Positions 39,671 through 46,839 of a stretch of 58,403 nucleotides of DNA are shown one piece after another. Location of the stretch: positions 1 to 58,403 of the IMG/VR virus record IMGVR_UViG_3300007276_000054. One strand, given 5' to 3'. The stretch comes from a virus. Positions within the stretch are counted from its first letter, which is position 1. Each line of letters opens with the position of its first letter. The translations under genes were made by a program, and so were the position numbers. The notes beneath the pieces were generated by a model, which was not told where the DNA came from, ran no database searches, and saw nothing but the letters and a program-made list of their open reading frames with translations.

Positions 39671-40102
39671 ATGAAGAATATCATCATCATCCTAACAGCC
39701 CTTCCGGGCTTCCTCTTTGCTCAAAGCGAAATCGACATTAATATTATTGTAGCCCCACAGGGGAACCTGTTTGCCTCTACGGAAAACGACGACGCGGTAT
39801 GGTCGCACTTCTTAGAGCCGTTATACTACAGCATCGATAACCCTGCCTTCGTGCCCTTTGAGTATGGTTCAACAGTACTAGATTTCACAACAGGTCAAAA
39901 AGGAACTCATCACTTGCTCCTCACAGCTGGCAGCGATACAATCGCATACGTCATACTACACATTGACCACACAGTACTGTCAGTCCATAACTACCATGAA
40001 ATTCTAGTGAACCAAACCGAAGACTCAAACGCTACGTTTGCGCCTACACGCAACAATAAAGTGAGTAGCATCTTTGGACTTGAACCCGGACTGCAAGATT
40101 AA
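39671..40102 (+). CDS. Small secreted protein with signal peptide (143 aa), moron-like
   Basis: A classic signal peptide of Bacteroidota type: MKNIIIILTALPGFLFAQSE, cleavage expected after FA or AQ near residue 17-18. The mature chain is beta-rich without Cys and lacks a sorting domain, so it is probably periplasmic. It lies alone on the plus strand between minus-strand late genes, with its own bipartite promoter, and its stop overlaps the stop of the convergent 433-aa gene (shared TTAA). Such a unit looks like a 'moron' that alters the host, for example superinfection exclusion. No family recognised. Confidence 0.65.
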   Translation: MKNIIIILTALPGFLFAQSEIDINIIVAPQGNLFASTENDDAVWSHFLEPLYYSIDNPAFVPFEYGSTVLDFTTGQKGTHHLLLTAGSDTIAYVILHIDHTVLSVHNYHEILVNQTEDSNATFAPTRNNKVSSIFGLEPGLQD

Positions 40103-41400
40103 AAGTTTACCTTGAGGTCTTTTCGGGTGAACAGCTTACCGAATCCAGTGGGGTACTTTACAGTGCCCTTGTTCCCGAAACTCTCGGTGCGGTTGAACAA
40201 GCCTCTACTGACAGAAGTGACTCCGCGTTCACGCTCCTCTTTCGTGGGGTCAACCTTAACTCCTTTGTCAGCACGCTTGTAAATCACTCCTCCGCCATAC
40301 AGCTGACCCTTTTGTCTGGCGATTTGCTCAGCGGCTCTTCTACGTCTTTCATTAGCGAAGTCGGCGGCTGATTTTGTGGAGCTTTGGGATGTTGGAGAGA
40401 CGGCTCCTCTACGTCTTTCATTAGCTTGCTCTCTGCTCAAAGCATCCTTTGCTTCAAAAGAATCTTTAGCTCGGTCCATAAAGTACTCGTTGTCTGCTCC
40501 CTCATAACCCCTACCTCTTTCTTGAGAGCCAAACTCATCCATGAACTTTGTTACAAAATTAATCGATGCTTCGTTTTCCTCGGACAAGTCCACGCCAGCT
40601 TCTTCTGCGCGAGAAGCAAGAGCAGAGATGTCTCCCGGGGATACCATCCTATCTCCTACACCGTTGAGCACCTTAGGGAAACTAGCTCCACGGAACCCCG
40701 ACTGAGAAACTTCCGGGTTCGGGTCATAGAACCTTGCGGTTGGAACATCCATTTTATCAAAGCTGAGAGCTCCGTGAAAATCCCCAATCTTCTTGTCGGT
40801 CATATAAGAACTCATGAGATTCAGTTTCTCTTCGTCGCTCTTACCATCCAGTGCCCTAGCAAAGTTGCTATTGCCAGAAGCAATCATATTGTCAGCAGCG
40901 GCCAGAGCCTTCTCAGGATTTTCGCTAATAAATCTGTTAATCTTCGTTGCGTATTGTTGGTACTGGGAATCAAGAGAACCACTACCACTTAGGTATTTTT
41001 TTCCGAATGCAGTCTTCTTCAATCGCTCCTGCTCGTCTGGGGACATAGCATCGAGACCCCCGTCCGGGACGTTAAAGTTGTAGGCATCAATCTTCCCCTC
41101 ACCTTGGGCGGACTGCATGCCATCGTTGCTGGTGTATTCAACGCTAGCTACTTCTTTACTTCTAACGTAAGGGCTCTTCTTGCTCTTCTTTGGGTCGCCT
41201 TCTGGAACATCGTTCCCCTCATCTGCATATGCCATCTTTCCACCGAAGCGCATATACTTGTATGGCTTTTCCTCAATCTCGCCACCCATAGCATATCTCC
41301 TTACCTCTGCTCCAGAAAGAGCACGCCTTAAATCGTTGCTTCCTTTTCCATCGTTAGCAAAGAATGGAACCATCTTGCCGTTTACTTTGACCATCTTCAT
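40099..41400 (-). CDS. Hypothetical phage protein (433 aa), possibly virion-associated
   Basis: ATG 41400 is chosen because a TATATTTG box lies 5 nt upstream; a longer frame to 41541 would overlap the next gene. It starts MKMVKVNGKMVPFFANDGKG and has a Met-Gly-Gly-Glu then YKYMRFGGKMAYADEG segment (about 33-60), a style seen in disordered marine phage structural proteins. The chain is hydrophilic with many charged helices (ERRRGAVSPTSQSSTKSA...) and a basic end. No catalytic motif. It converges on the secreted-protein gene. Confidence 0.55.
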   Translation of the reverse strand: MKMVKVNGKMVPFFANDGKGSNDLRRALSGAEVRRYAMGGEIEEKPYKYMRFGGKMAYADEGNDVPEGDPKKSKKSPYVRSKEVASVEYTSNDGMQSAQGEGKIDAYNFNVPDGGLDAMSPDEQERLKKTAFGKKYLSGSGSLDSQYQQYATKINRFISENPEKALAAADNMIASGNSNFARALDGKSDEEKLNLMSSYMTDKKIGDFHGALSFDKMDVPTARFYDPNPEVSQSGFRGASFPKVLNGVGDRMVSPGDISALASRAEEAGVDLSEENEASINFVTKFMDEFGSQERGRGYEGADNEYFMDRAKDSFEAKDALSREQANERRRGAVSPTSQSSTKSAADFANERRRRAAEQIARQKGQLYGGGVIYKRADKGVKVDPTKEERERGVTSVSRGLFNRTESFGNKGTVKYPTGFGKLFTRKDLKVNF

Positions 41401-41405
41401 GGTCA

Positions 41406-41413
41406 CAAATATA
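41406..41413 (-). promoter_or_regulatory. TAnnTTTG -7 box, near-leaderless promoter
   Basis: The minus strand reads TATATTTG, TGACC, then ATG (41400). Confidence 0.6.
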
Positions 41414-41419
41414 ATGTTA

Positions 41420-41839
41420 TTAGCGCAGGTCTGTGTCGTGCTTCTTAGAGCCCTTGATGTAGCTATTGACCCTACCCATAGCCCAAGCAGCCATCGGAGC
41501 GCCGCGTCTAGAGCCTGACGAAAGCCAAGCACCCTGACCACGTCGGTACACCTTTGCTAGGGTTCCGTAAGAAATTCCGGAACTCTTGGCTTTCTTCTGG
41601 AGAGTGGCCTTGGTTGAGGCGTTTATTGGCTTGGCCTTAACCTTCGCTCCTTTCTTTGCCTCGGTTCTTTTCTTAAACTTAAGGAAGGAAATCTTCTTTC
41701 CCTTCCTGTACTCGTCTGCCATATCCTTCTTGTTGGCAGCATCCTCCTCTACAGTCGCTTTGATTTCCTTGCCTTGTCCGGGGTCGGTGTATCTAGTAGG
41801 GAGTCCGAGTTTGTATTCCTGTTTTCTCTTACTTGCCAT
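41420..41839 (-). CDS. DUF5824-like conserved phage protein (139 aa)
   Basis: Very basic. The C-terminal half has SGISYGTLAKVYRRGQGAWL (about 89-108), then SGSRRGAP and WAMGRVNSYIKG, ending HDTDLR. This Gly-Ile-x-Tyr-x-x-Leu-x-x-Val-Tyr-x-Arg-Gly ... Trp-Ala-x-x-Arg-Val-Asn-Ser ... Asp-x-Asp-Leu pattern is the DUF5824 signature found across many phages. Function unknown; elsewhere it can be attached to head maturation proteases or appear as a stand-alone. It overlaps the 62-aa gene by 11 nt. Confidence 0.7.
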   Translation of the reverse strand: MASKRKQEYKLGLPTRYTDPGQGKEIKATVEEDAANKKDMADEYRKGKKISFLKFKKRTEAKKGAKVKAKPINASTKATLQKKAKSSGISYGTLAKVYRRGQGAWLSSGSRRGAPMAAWAMGRVNSYIKGSKKHDTDLR

Positions 41840-42017
41840 GGCTGGCGATTTTAAACGAAGCCTCCTTTACGGCACCGGGGTGTGGCTGGTAATCTCCCTT
41901 CATGAGGTAGTATCTACCCTGCTCCTCCATCCAGTGATACCCGGACGGTGGTGGGACAGATACCTTCTTGGAGGATACGCTGAGCTTTGGGCGTTCTGAT
42001 TTACGAGCCGTCTCCAT
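41829..42017 (-). CDS. Small hypothetical protein (62 aa)
   Basis: 62 residues. VPPPSGYHWMEEQGRYYLMK (about 21-40) is a Trp/Tyr/Pro-rich core flanked by basic ends. It overlaps the DUF5824-like gene downstream by 11 nt and the 80-aa gene upstream by 17 nt. The Gly-Tyr-His-Trp-Met core is common in small phage proteins of unknown role. Confidence 0.55.
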   Translation of the reverse strand: METARKSERPKLSVSSKKVSVPPPSGYHWMEEQGRYYLMKGDYQPHPGAVKEASFKIASHGK

Positions 42018-42243
42018 CTTTCTGGCGTTTACGCTCTTTGGAAATCATCTTATTCATTGCGTCTTCACGCATTCCTGAAAGAAGATACACCATAGAGTAA
42101 TTCTTTAGTGTTGAGTCGGGTATGGATACCTCTGGAAATTCCTTTGCAAACCTAGCCTTAGTCTCTTTGAGAACAGACTCTTTTGTTACTGGCTCTTTAG
42201 GGTCACCTGCAACGGCACCTGATTTTGCTTTCTTGTACTTCAC
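42001..42243 (-). CDS. Hypothetical helical protein, GTG start (80 aa)
   Basis: GTG at 42243 is chosen because TATATTTG lies 4 nt upstream, as with several neighbours; an alternative GTG at 42261 would add six residues. The product begins MKYKKAKSGAVAGDPKEPVT and continues with helices (ETKARFAKEFPEVSIPDS, MVYLLSGMREDAMNKMI) and a basic end. No family recognised. Confidence 0.5.
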   Translation of the reverse strand: MKYKKAKSGAVAGDPKEPVTKESVLKETKARFAKEFPEVSIPDSTLKNYSMVYLLSGMREDAMNKMISKERKRQKDGDGS

Positions 42244-42247
42244 ACAG

Positions 42248-42255
42248 CAAATATA
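42248..42255 (-). promoter_or_regulatory. TAnnTTTG -7 box, near-leaderless promoter
   Basis: The minus strand reads TATATTTG, CTGT, then GTG (42243). It overlaps the alternative start region of the same gene and borders the stop of the 88-aa gene. Confidence 0.5.
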
Positions 42256-42257
42256 AC

Positions 42258-42524
42258 TCACTTAGATAGACCCCAGTTGTGATTGCTGTAGCCAACATGA
42301 ACCTTATAGTCTATAGACTTAATAGTGAGCCGGAGGTTTTCCCGCTGCTTTTTTATGCGGGCAGGAGTCTTAAATGCGTAAGATATTAATCTGTCCCTAT
42401 GAATGTCAGATGACCATATCAAGTCCTTGTCGTTCCCGGCTAGGACGACACCCTTGACGGGGTACTCCTTCTTAGATTTAGCATCGTATAGAACAACGTC
42501 ACAAAGGTGGATTGGGTCTTTCAT
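42258..42524 (-). CDS. Hypothetical protein (88 aa)
   Basis: 88 residues, basic, beginning MKDPIHLCDVVLYDAKSKKE, with VKGVVLAGNDKDLIWSSDIH and a C-terminal strand-rich part (YKVHVGYSNHNWGLSK). Possibly a small beta-barrel. It lies between the 68-aa membrane protein and the GTG-start gene. No family recognised. Confidence 0.5.
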   Translation of the reverse strand: MKDPIHLCDVVLYDAKSKKEYPVKGVVLAGNDKDLIWSSDIHRDRLISYAFKTPARIKKQRENLRLTIKSIDYKVHVGYSNHNWGLSK

Positions 42525-42551
42525 AGACCTATAACGCTACCGACCTAAGAT

Positions 42552-42758
42552 TTATTGCAGCTGGTTTTTAGCCAACAGAACTTTGACTTCTTGGACCTCT
42601 TTTAGCAACTGCTTTACGTCGTCCTTCATCTCAGAATTGTCTGTCTCCAAGGCAGTTACTCTCCCTTTCAATGAGCTGTAGTCTGATTGATGCTTAATCC
42701 AAATACCAATTAACGAGCCCGCTATGAGCAGTAGCTCAAATTGTGTCATTGCGTCCAT
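42552..42758 (-). CDS. Membrane-anchored coiled-coil protein (68 aa)
   Basis: ATG 42758, with TACTTTTG 5 nt upstream; a GTG two codons earlier is less likely. One N-terminal transmembrane helix (FELLLIAGSLIGIWIKH, about 7-23) is followed by a heptad-rich coiled coil (LKGRVTALETDNSEMKDDVK, then LLKEVQEVKVLLAK). This is the build of phage spanin-type or holin-associated membrane proteins, but it could equally be another membrane accessory. The promoter of its own suggests separate timing from the T9SS-type gene upstream. Confidence 0.6.
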   Translation of the reverse strand: MDAMTQFELLLIAGSLIGIWIKHQSDYSSLKGRVTALETDNSEMKDDVKQLLKEVQEVKVLLAKNQLQ

Positions 42759-42763
42759 GCTCA

Positions 42764-42771
42764 CAAAAGTA
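42764..42771 (-). promoter_or_regulatory. TAnnTTTG -7 box, near-leaderless promoter
   Basis: The minus strand reads TACTTTTG, TGAGC, then ATG (42758). Confidence 0.5.
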
Positions 42772-42788
42772 ATAACTGAAAGGCTTGT

Positions 42789-43997
42789 TTATTTCAATAC
42801 AATGACGTGACCTGATGCATTGACAATGTGTGAAGAAGCTACTTTTGAAGCCTTAAGAGAGTACACGTAACTGCCATCAGAAACGCCCGAAAGCGCCCAC
42901 TGCTCTCCCGGGTCATTGCTGTACCAAACAATCTGACCCCATCTATTATAAACGTTAAGCTCCCAAGTCCTCCAGCACTCAGGGTCTGTAACGGCATAGA
43001 ATGTATCATTAATACCGTCTCCATTAGGCGTAACGGCATTGGGAATAAATACGTCAACCTCGTCACACACCATACCTACTATGTCTTCACACAGGAGTCC
43101 AGAGTCGCAATCAATGTATTCTGTTACAACAGAGTATTCTGTTACCATTACCGTGTCAGTTAGGTATATGTACTCCGTAAGGACGACGTCTACATATGTG
43201 GTGTCGTAAACGGTTGTCTCCGTGAAGACCGTGTCCGTTAAGTATATGTAGTTGTCTATGTAGGTGGTGTCATACATGTACACCTCGATGTAATTGTCTA
43301 CTATCAGGGTGTCTATGATAGTTAGCGTTAAAGTGTCGGGCGGCATCTCCACGTACACTGTGTCGGTCTGATACACATAGACCGTATCCACCAACGTGGG
43401 GTCTGGGCAGAATGTCAATCTGTTATCACTCAGGTTGATGTCGGGGTAGGTTTGAGTTTGATTGAAGCTAGTTCCGGAGCTCCACCCTTCGGGGAATGGA
43501 AAGTCCTCGTAGTCCGCCGTTTGAGATACGTTTATCTGCCATATTACAACCTCCCAGCAGTAGCCCTCTAGCTCTGTATCTATGATGCAGTCCCAACTAA
43601 ACGGTGGATTGAGAACGAAATTAGTGAATCCGTTTGTCCATCCCGTATTGTTTGAGGACATAACATAAGACCATCCCGGATGAAACGTATTGGACGTGCA
43701 GTCCGTGTTCTCTCCATAGTCCTCTCCAGTTACCTCGTCCACGTAGTGGAGGCCAAACACAATATGAGTTACCGTCTCGTTGTTTGAGACATTGAAGCCG
43801 CCGCTTTCTTCGCACGTGTTACCATCGAATTGGGTGAACTCATTGCAGCCACAGTTCTCAGTGTTGAGCCATTGGACTTGAAAGGAGTGTAGTCCGTTAG
43901 AAACGGCGGCGCCAGTGTACCCTAGTAGTGCTATGTCGCAGGTCTGAGAGTAGGATACAAAGGGGGCTAAGAGAAGCAGAAGAAGGGAAGGTTTCAT
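42789..43997 (-). CDS. Secreted protein with T9SS type B sorting domain (402 aa)
   Basis: Signal peptide MKPSLLLLLLAPFVSYSQ (1-18). The mature N-terminal domain (about 19-200) is Cys-rich (at least eight Cys) and aromatic. Next comes a linker of Asp-Thr-Val-Tyr-Val-type repeats (about 201-296). The C-terminal domain (about 313-402) has FIPNAVTPNGDGINDTF (317-333), then LNVYNRWGQIVW (347-358), DGSYVYSLKA and GHVIVLK at the very end. This is the gliding-motility-type (CHU_C, type B) sorting signal read by the type IX secretion system. The protein would be exported by the host Sec and T9SS machinery to the cell surface. It starts the late minus block from a TAGATTTG promoter. Host-derived origin is likely; the phage role is unknown. 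Confidence 0.8.
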   Translation of the reverse strand: MKPSLLLLLLAPFVSYSQTCDIALLGYTGAAVSNGLHSFQVQWLNTENCGCNEFTQFDGNTCEESGGFNVSNNETVTHIVFGLHYVDEVTGEDYGENTDCTSNTFHPGWSYVMSSNNTGWTNGFTNFVLNPPFSWDCIIDTELEGYCWEVVIWQINVSQTADYEDFPFPEGWSSGTSFNQTQTYPDINLSDNRLTFCPDPTLVDTVYVYQTDTVYVEMPPDTLTLTIIDTLIVDNYIEVYMYDTTYIDNYIYLTDTVFTETTVYDTTYVDVVLTEYIYLTDTVMVTEYSVVTEYIDCDSGLLCEDIVGMVCDEVDVFIPNAVTPNGDGINDTFYAVTDPECWRTWELNVYNRWGQIVWYSNDPGEQWALSGVSDGSYVYSLKASKVASSHIVNASGHVIVLK

Positions 43998-44001
43998 GCC
44001 C

Positions 44002-44009
44002 CAAATCTA
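44002..44009 (-). promoter_or_regulatory. TAnnTTTG -7 box, near-leaderless promoter
   Basis: The minus strand reads TAGATTTG, GGGC, then ATG (43997). It is the outermost promoter of the late minus block. Confidence 0.5.
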
Positions 44010-44063
44010 GCAACTTTTTGGGCACAGCTTTCCCTCATTCACTCTCTAGTTATTGTGACGTTA

Positions 44064-44129
44064 GGGGCTCACGATTACCCCATGTGTCTAAGCCCCGTAG
44101 GTGTCAAGCTGGTCCGCCCAAGCGGGCCA
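44064..44129. other. Two hairpins in the divergent early/late gap (43998-44211)
   Basis: The gap between the T9SS-type gene (minus) and the 44-aa gene (plus) holds a stem GGGGCT/AGCCCC (44064-44096) and a perfect-type stem TGGTCCGC, loop CCAA, GCGGGCCA (44110-44129, one G-U pair). Neither is followed by a T-run, so these are not plain terminators. They may be regulatory RNA structure or a replication-linked element. Confidence 0.45.
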
Positions 44130-44211
44130 AGTGCGATACCGTTTTCGTGCCAAGGCAAAGCAAAGGTACACGAAAAAAACTACAAAGTCAAGTACTTATT
44201 ACGCTTCTTTA

Positions 44212-44346
44212 ATGGCTGAGCGAATTGCTCGTATCACCATCAAGAACCAGATTGTTATAACAGAGTATGCTACGTATGAAGAGACCATGCCTAATGTCAA
44301 TTTTGTTTCGGGCGCAAAAGTACATTTTGATTCGCCATTTGACTAA
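44212..44346 (+). CDS. Small hypothetical protein (44 aa)
   Basis: ATG 44212 opens a 44-residue product (MAERIARITIKNQIVITEYA, ending GAKVHFDSPFD), beta-strand rich. A longer frame back to 44101 runs through the hairpin region and is not favoured. It is the first plus-strand gene after the divergent gap. No family recognised; small early phage proteins of this type often bind host enzymes. Confidence 0.45.
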   Translation: MAERIARITIKNQIVITEYATYEETMPNVNFVSGAKVHFDSPFD

Positions 44347-44751
44347 TCAACCTTGTGAAAAAAGATGAGAGCAATACAGAGTCAGGGGATTATATATATA
44401 TAGAATCGAAATCGCATCAAAACCGAAACGATTTGTTGTAACCCACCCCCTTGGATTCGTGTCGGGTCGGCGCTAACATTCCAGCGTTTTGCCCAGCACC
44501 ATTGGAACCACAGCCCTCGTGACTGACACCACACCATGCAACGTGACGTGAACAGAGTCTCCGCACATCGATGCAGGTGCACAGGAGATAGGTACAATCA
44601 CACCCCTGCCTTTGCCGAGTTCGATTGAGTACCCATCTGTGGGTGTTAACATCTGTTGGCAATCACTGGATACTAGAACAAGATTGATATCCGTTTAACA
44701 CTCAACAACGCGACAGCTAATATATAACAGGCATCACATAACATACTGACA
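44347..44751. other. Non-coding 405-bp region, possible origin or regulatory region
   Basis: No convincing gene. It holds an alternating TA tract (about 44388-44402) beside ATCGAAATCGCAT-type AT-rich sequence, then a moderately GC-rich part with many CAC/ACC words, and an AT-rich promoter-like stretch TAATATATAACAGG (44718-44731) ahead of the gene at 44752. A 30-codon frame at 44536-44628 has no supporting signal. The region lies next to the point where early and late blocks diverge, a common site for an origin of replication. Confidence 0.4.
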
Positions 44752-45243
44752 ATGAACAAGTTAAACATCACATTCAAGCGGGGCATCAACACAATCGATT
44801 TGAGCGCCGAGGGGTACGGAGTCTTCCAGCAAAAGGTCACTGACGTTTTCGTCGATGGCGAATTCAAAATGTTCATCTCCAAGGACGAGGTGCTCAAGGA
44901 CTACTCTGCCTTCGAGGACAATGACAGCGAAATGGTTGCTGGGGGCCAGACCTTAAAGGAGTGCAAAGAGAACGTTCAGCGCGTCCTGTTGAAGGAGGCT
45001 CGTGAGGACAATCAAGATGCATATGAGGACGCGGTACTCGAGCGTCGACACATGCGAAATGTCAAGGACGCTTGCACCACCCCCAGCGAACGATTCGAGG
45101 CTCAGGAAGCCATTGATATCGCACAGGCCAAACTGGATGCATTGCAGTCTGAGTTCGAGGCGATACTGGACCGCCTAAAGGACCTGATGCCTAGCCACGC
45201 ACGGAGCATGGCGCAAATCCGATTAGGTAAGTCAGCACAATAA
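44752..45243 (+). CDS. Hypothetical protein with coiled-coil C-terminus (163 aa)
   Basis: 163 residues. The N-terminal half is beta-rich (MNKLNITFKRGINTIDLSAE, VFQQKVTDVFVDGEFK). The C-terminal half is a long charged helix, including ERFEAQEAIDIAQAKLDALQ and FEAILDRLKDLM. It opens a set of early genes of G/C-richer codon use. Its stop codon lies inside the next promoter motif. No family recognised. Confidence 0.6.
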   Translation: MNKLNITFKRGINTIDLSAEGYGVFQQKVTDVFVDGEFKMFISKDEVLKDYSAFEDNDSEMVAGGQTLKECKENVQRVLLKEAREDNQDAYEDAVLERRHMRNVKDACTTPSERFEAQEAIDIAQAKLDALQSEFEAILDRLKDLMPSHARSMAQIRLGKSAQ

Positions 45244-45275
45244 AGAAGAACCGGTGAACGTTACCACTATATAAC
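45235..45275 (+). promoter_or_regulatory. Bipartite early-type promoter element (copy 2 of 8)
   Basis: GCACAATAA (overlapping the previous stop codon), 15-nt spacer, CGTTACCACTATATAAC, ending 19 nt before ATG 45295. Confidence 0.7.
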
Positions 45276-45294
45276 CCCCAACCCCCACGTCAAA

Positions 45295-45756
45295 ATGAGC
45301 ATGCTTCCAATCGTTTCCATCAAAGTCCAGAACGGCACATCCGTCGTCACGCTCTCCACCATGGGAGACACCACCCACGTCCAGACCGACACCGGAGTCT
45401 GCTTCCACGTCCGCCAGCTAGCTGAGGACAGCGTGTACTTCAAGCCCGCCCGGACCATCCTCAATCAGGCCCGTCAACTGGACCGCACCGAGCACGAGAT
45501 GAGCCAATCGTTCAAGTCTGTTCTAAGGGCCCGTCACAGCATCCAGAGCCTACTCAAGGACGGCGTAGATGCACCGAGCCATGCCGACGCGGACCGAATC
45601 GTTAACGACGCCTTCGACACCCTAGCGAAGTTGGAGGTGCTCCGAATCGAGGTCATGCGGGACCGGGACGAACTCCATCAGGACATCAAAGCGCAGAACT
45701 TCAGCAGCCGGATTGCCAACGGGGACGGCACGTCCACAGAAATTTTAGAGTACTGA
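45295..45756 (+). CDS. Hypothetical protein (153 aa)
   Basis: 153 residues. Strand-rich N-terminus (MLPIVSIKVQNGTSVVTLST), then helices rich in Arg/Asp/Ala (ARTILNQARQLDRTEHEMSQ; LAKLEVLRIEVMRDRDELHQ). It shares its overall plan, beta N-terminus then coiled coil, with the preceding 163-aa gene, and both have a separate promoter motif; they may be distant paralogues. No family recognised. GC-rich third codon positions. Confidence 0.6.
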   Translation: MSMLPIVSIKVQNGTSVVTLSTMGDTTHVQTDTGVCFHVRQLAEDSVYFKPARTILNQARQLDRTEHEMSQSFKSVLRARHSIQSLLKDGVDAPSHADADRIVNDAFDTLAKLEVLRIEVMRDRDELHQDIKAQNFSSRIANGDGTSTEILEY

Positions 45757-45796
45757 CACAATAACCTGAAACCAGTACACGTTATACTATTGAACC
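45756..45796 (+). promoter_or_regulatory. Bipartite early-type promoter element (copy 3 of 8)
   Basis: ACACAATAA, 15-nt spacer, CGTTATACTATTGAACC, ending 36 nt before ATG 45833 (the longest leader of the set). Confidence 0.65.
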
Positions 45797-45832
45797 GAGG
45801 GGGTAACAGGGCCCCCTCACAATTGAATCCAG

Positions 45833-46759
45833 ATGAGCAAAGAAAAGCAAGACATCTACCAGAAAGTGACCGACCGCATCGTGGCTGGTCTGAACCAAAA
45901 GGGCCTCACATGGTTCCGTCCATGGACCTCCGACGGAATGATGGCCCCCATCAATAACTCAACCGGACGGGCCTACAAGGGCATCAACGTCCTCCTGCTT
46001 TGCGCCGAGGCTGTTGAGCAAGGCTACGAGCACAACGAGTGGGTCACCTACAAGCAGGCCGTTGCCATAGGAGGCAATGTCAAGAAAGGTTCCGAGTCCA
46101 CCTTCATCGTGTTCTGGAACATCGTCTACAAGTGTGTTGAGACCGGGAAGAGCTACCGCAAGTTGGAAGACATTCCCGTGGGGAAGCGATACACAAAGCT
46201 GTTCTTCCCTCGTTCCTTCAACGTGTTCAACATCGACCAGTGCGAAGGTTTGGAGCCACGCCGTGAAAAGGTAGAGCCCACCGGAGACTTCAACCCGATT
46301 GAGCAGGCCGAGAACATCTACAAGGAGCAGTACCCTAAGGAGGTGCGCCCCACGTTGGCTCACGGCGGTTCGAGCGCCTTTTACGTCCCCAGCAAGCACC
46401 ATGTGCAAATGCCTAAGCAGGAGACATTCATCACCAGCGATGACTACTACAAGGTGCTCTTCCATGAGTTGGTCCACAGCACAGGACACGACACCATCCT
46501 CAAGCGGTTGGACAAGGTTGCTGCCTTCGGAGGCGATGCTTACAGCAAGGAAGAGTTGGTCGCTGAGATTGGTTCGCAGTTCCTCGTAGGTCTGACAGGG
46601 ATACAACCCAAGGACGATGAGACCAACAGCCAAGCCTACATCAATGGCTGGTGCAAGAAACTCACTGACCATCCAAAGATGGCTTTGAGTGCAGCGAACA
46701 AGGCCATGAAAGCCGTGGACTTCATCACAGGGGAGGGGGCAGTAGCTCCTTCCCTCTAA
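45833..46759 (+). CDS. ArdC-like antirestriction protein with zincin domain (308 aa)
   Basis: N-terminal ArdC-type domain (about 1-120: IYQKVTDRIVAGLNQKGLTW, then WTSDGMMAPINNSTGRAYKG and INVLLL), a single-strand DNA-binding fold known from plasmid ArdC. C-terminal zincin metallopeptidase domain (about 175-300) with HELVHSTGH (211-219) and a downstream EELVAEIG (about 240-247) supplying the third ligand. Both domains belong to the ArdC/MPTase-PolyVal class. ArdC protects incoming DNA against restriction on entry into a new host. Expressed from its own bipartite promoter in the accessory early region, consistent with early defence. Codon use is G/C-richer than in structural genes. Confidence 0.8.
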   Translation: MSKEKQDIYQKVTDRIVAGLNQKGLTWFRPWTSDGMMAPINNSTGRAYKGINVLLLCAEAVEQGYEHNEWVTYKQAVAIGGNVKKGSESTFIVFWNIVYKCVETGKSYRKLEDIPVGKRYTKLFFPRSFNVFNIDQCEGLEPRREKVEPTGDFNPIEQAENIYKEQYPKEVRPTLAHGGSSAFYVPSKHHVQMPKQETFITSDDYYKVLFHELVHSTGHDTILKRLDKVAAFGGDAYSKEELVAEIGSQFLVGLTGIQPKDDETNSQAYINGWCKKLTDHPKMALSAANKAMKAVDFITGEGAVAPSL

Positions 46760-46770
46760 CCCCAGCAGCC

Positions 46771-46839
46771 ATGAGCCTATCGGAACTACAAGAGATGTAC
46801 GGACTCGAGTGGATTGACTACGTAGAGTTCTTAGATTGA
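46771..46839 (+). CDS. Possible 22-residue peptide
   Basis: ATG 46771 to TGA 46839 gives MSLSELQEMYGLEWIDYVEF plus two residues, 11 nt after the ArdC-like gene. Composition is acidic and aromatic. There is no independent promoter, so it would depend on read-through from the ArdC-like gene. Confidence 0.3.
   Translation: MSLSELQEMYGLEWIDYVEFLD

Noticed and set aside
44101-44211. N-terminal extension of the 44-aa gene back to 44101
   Set aside because: It runs through the 44110-44129 hairpin and has Arg/Lys/Gln-rich low-quality sequence; the internal ATG at 44212 is simpler.
44382-44662. Two overlapping minus-strand frames (71 and 81 residues) in the non-coding gap
   Set aside because: Cys/Arg-rich products without homology style, no promoter, opposite to the gene direction on both sides.
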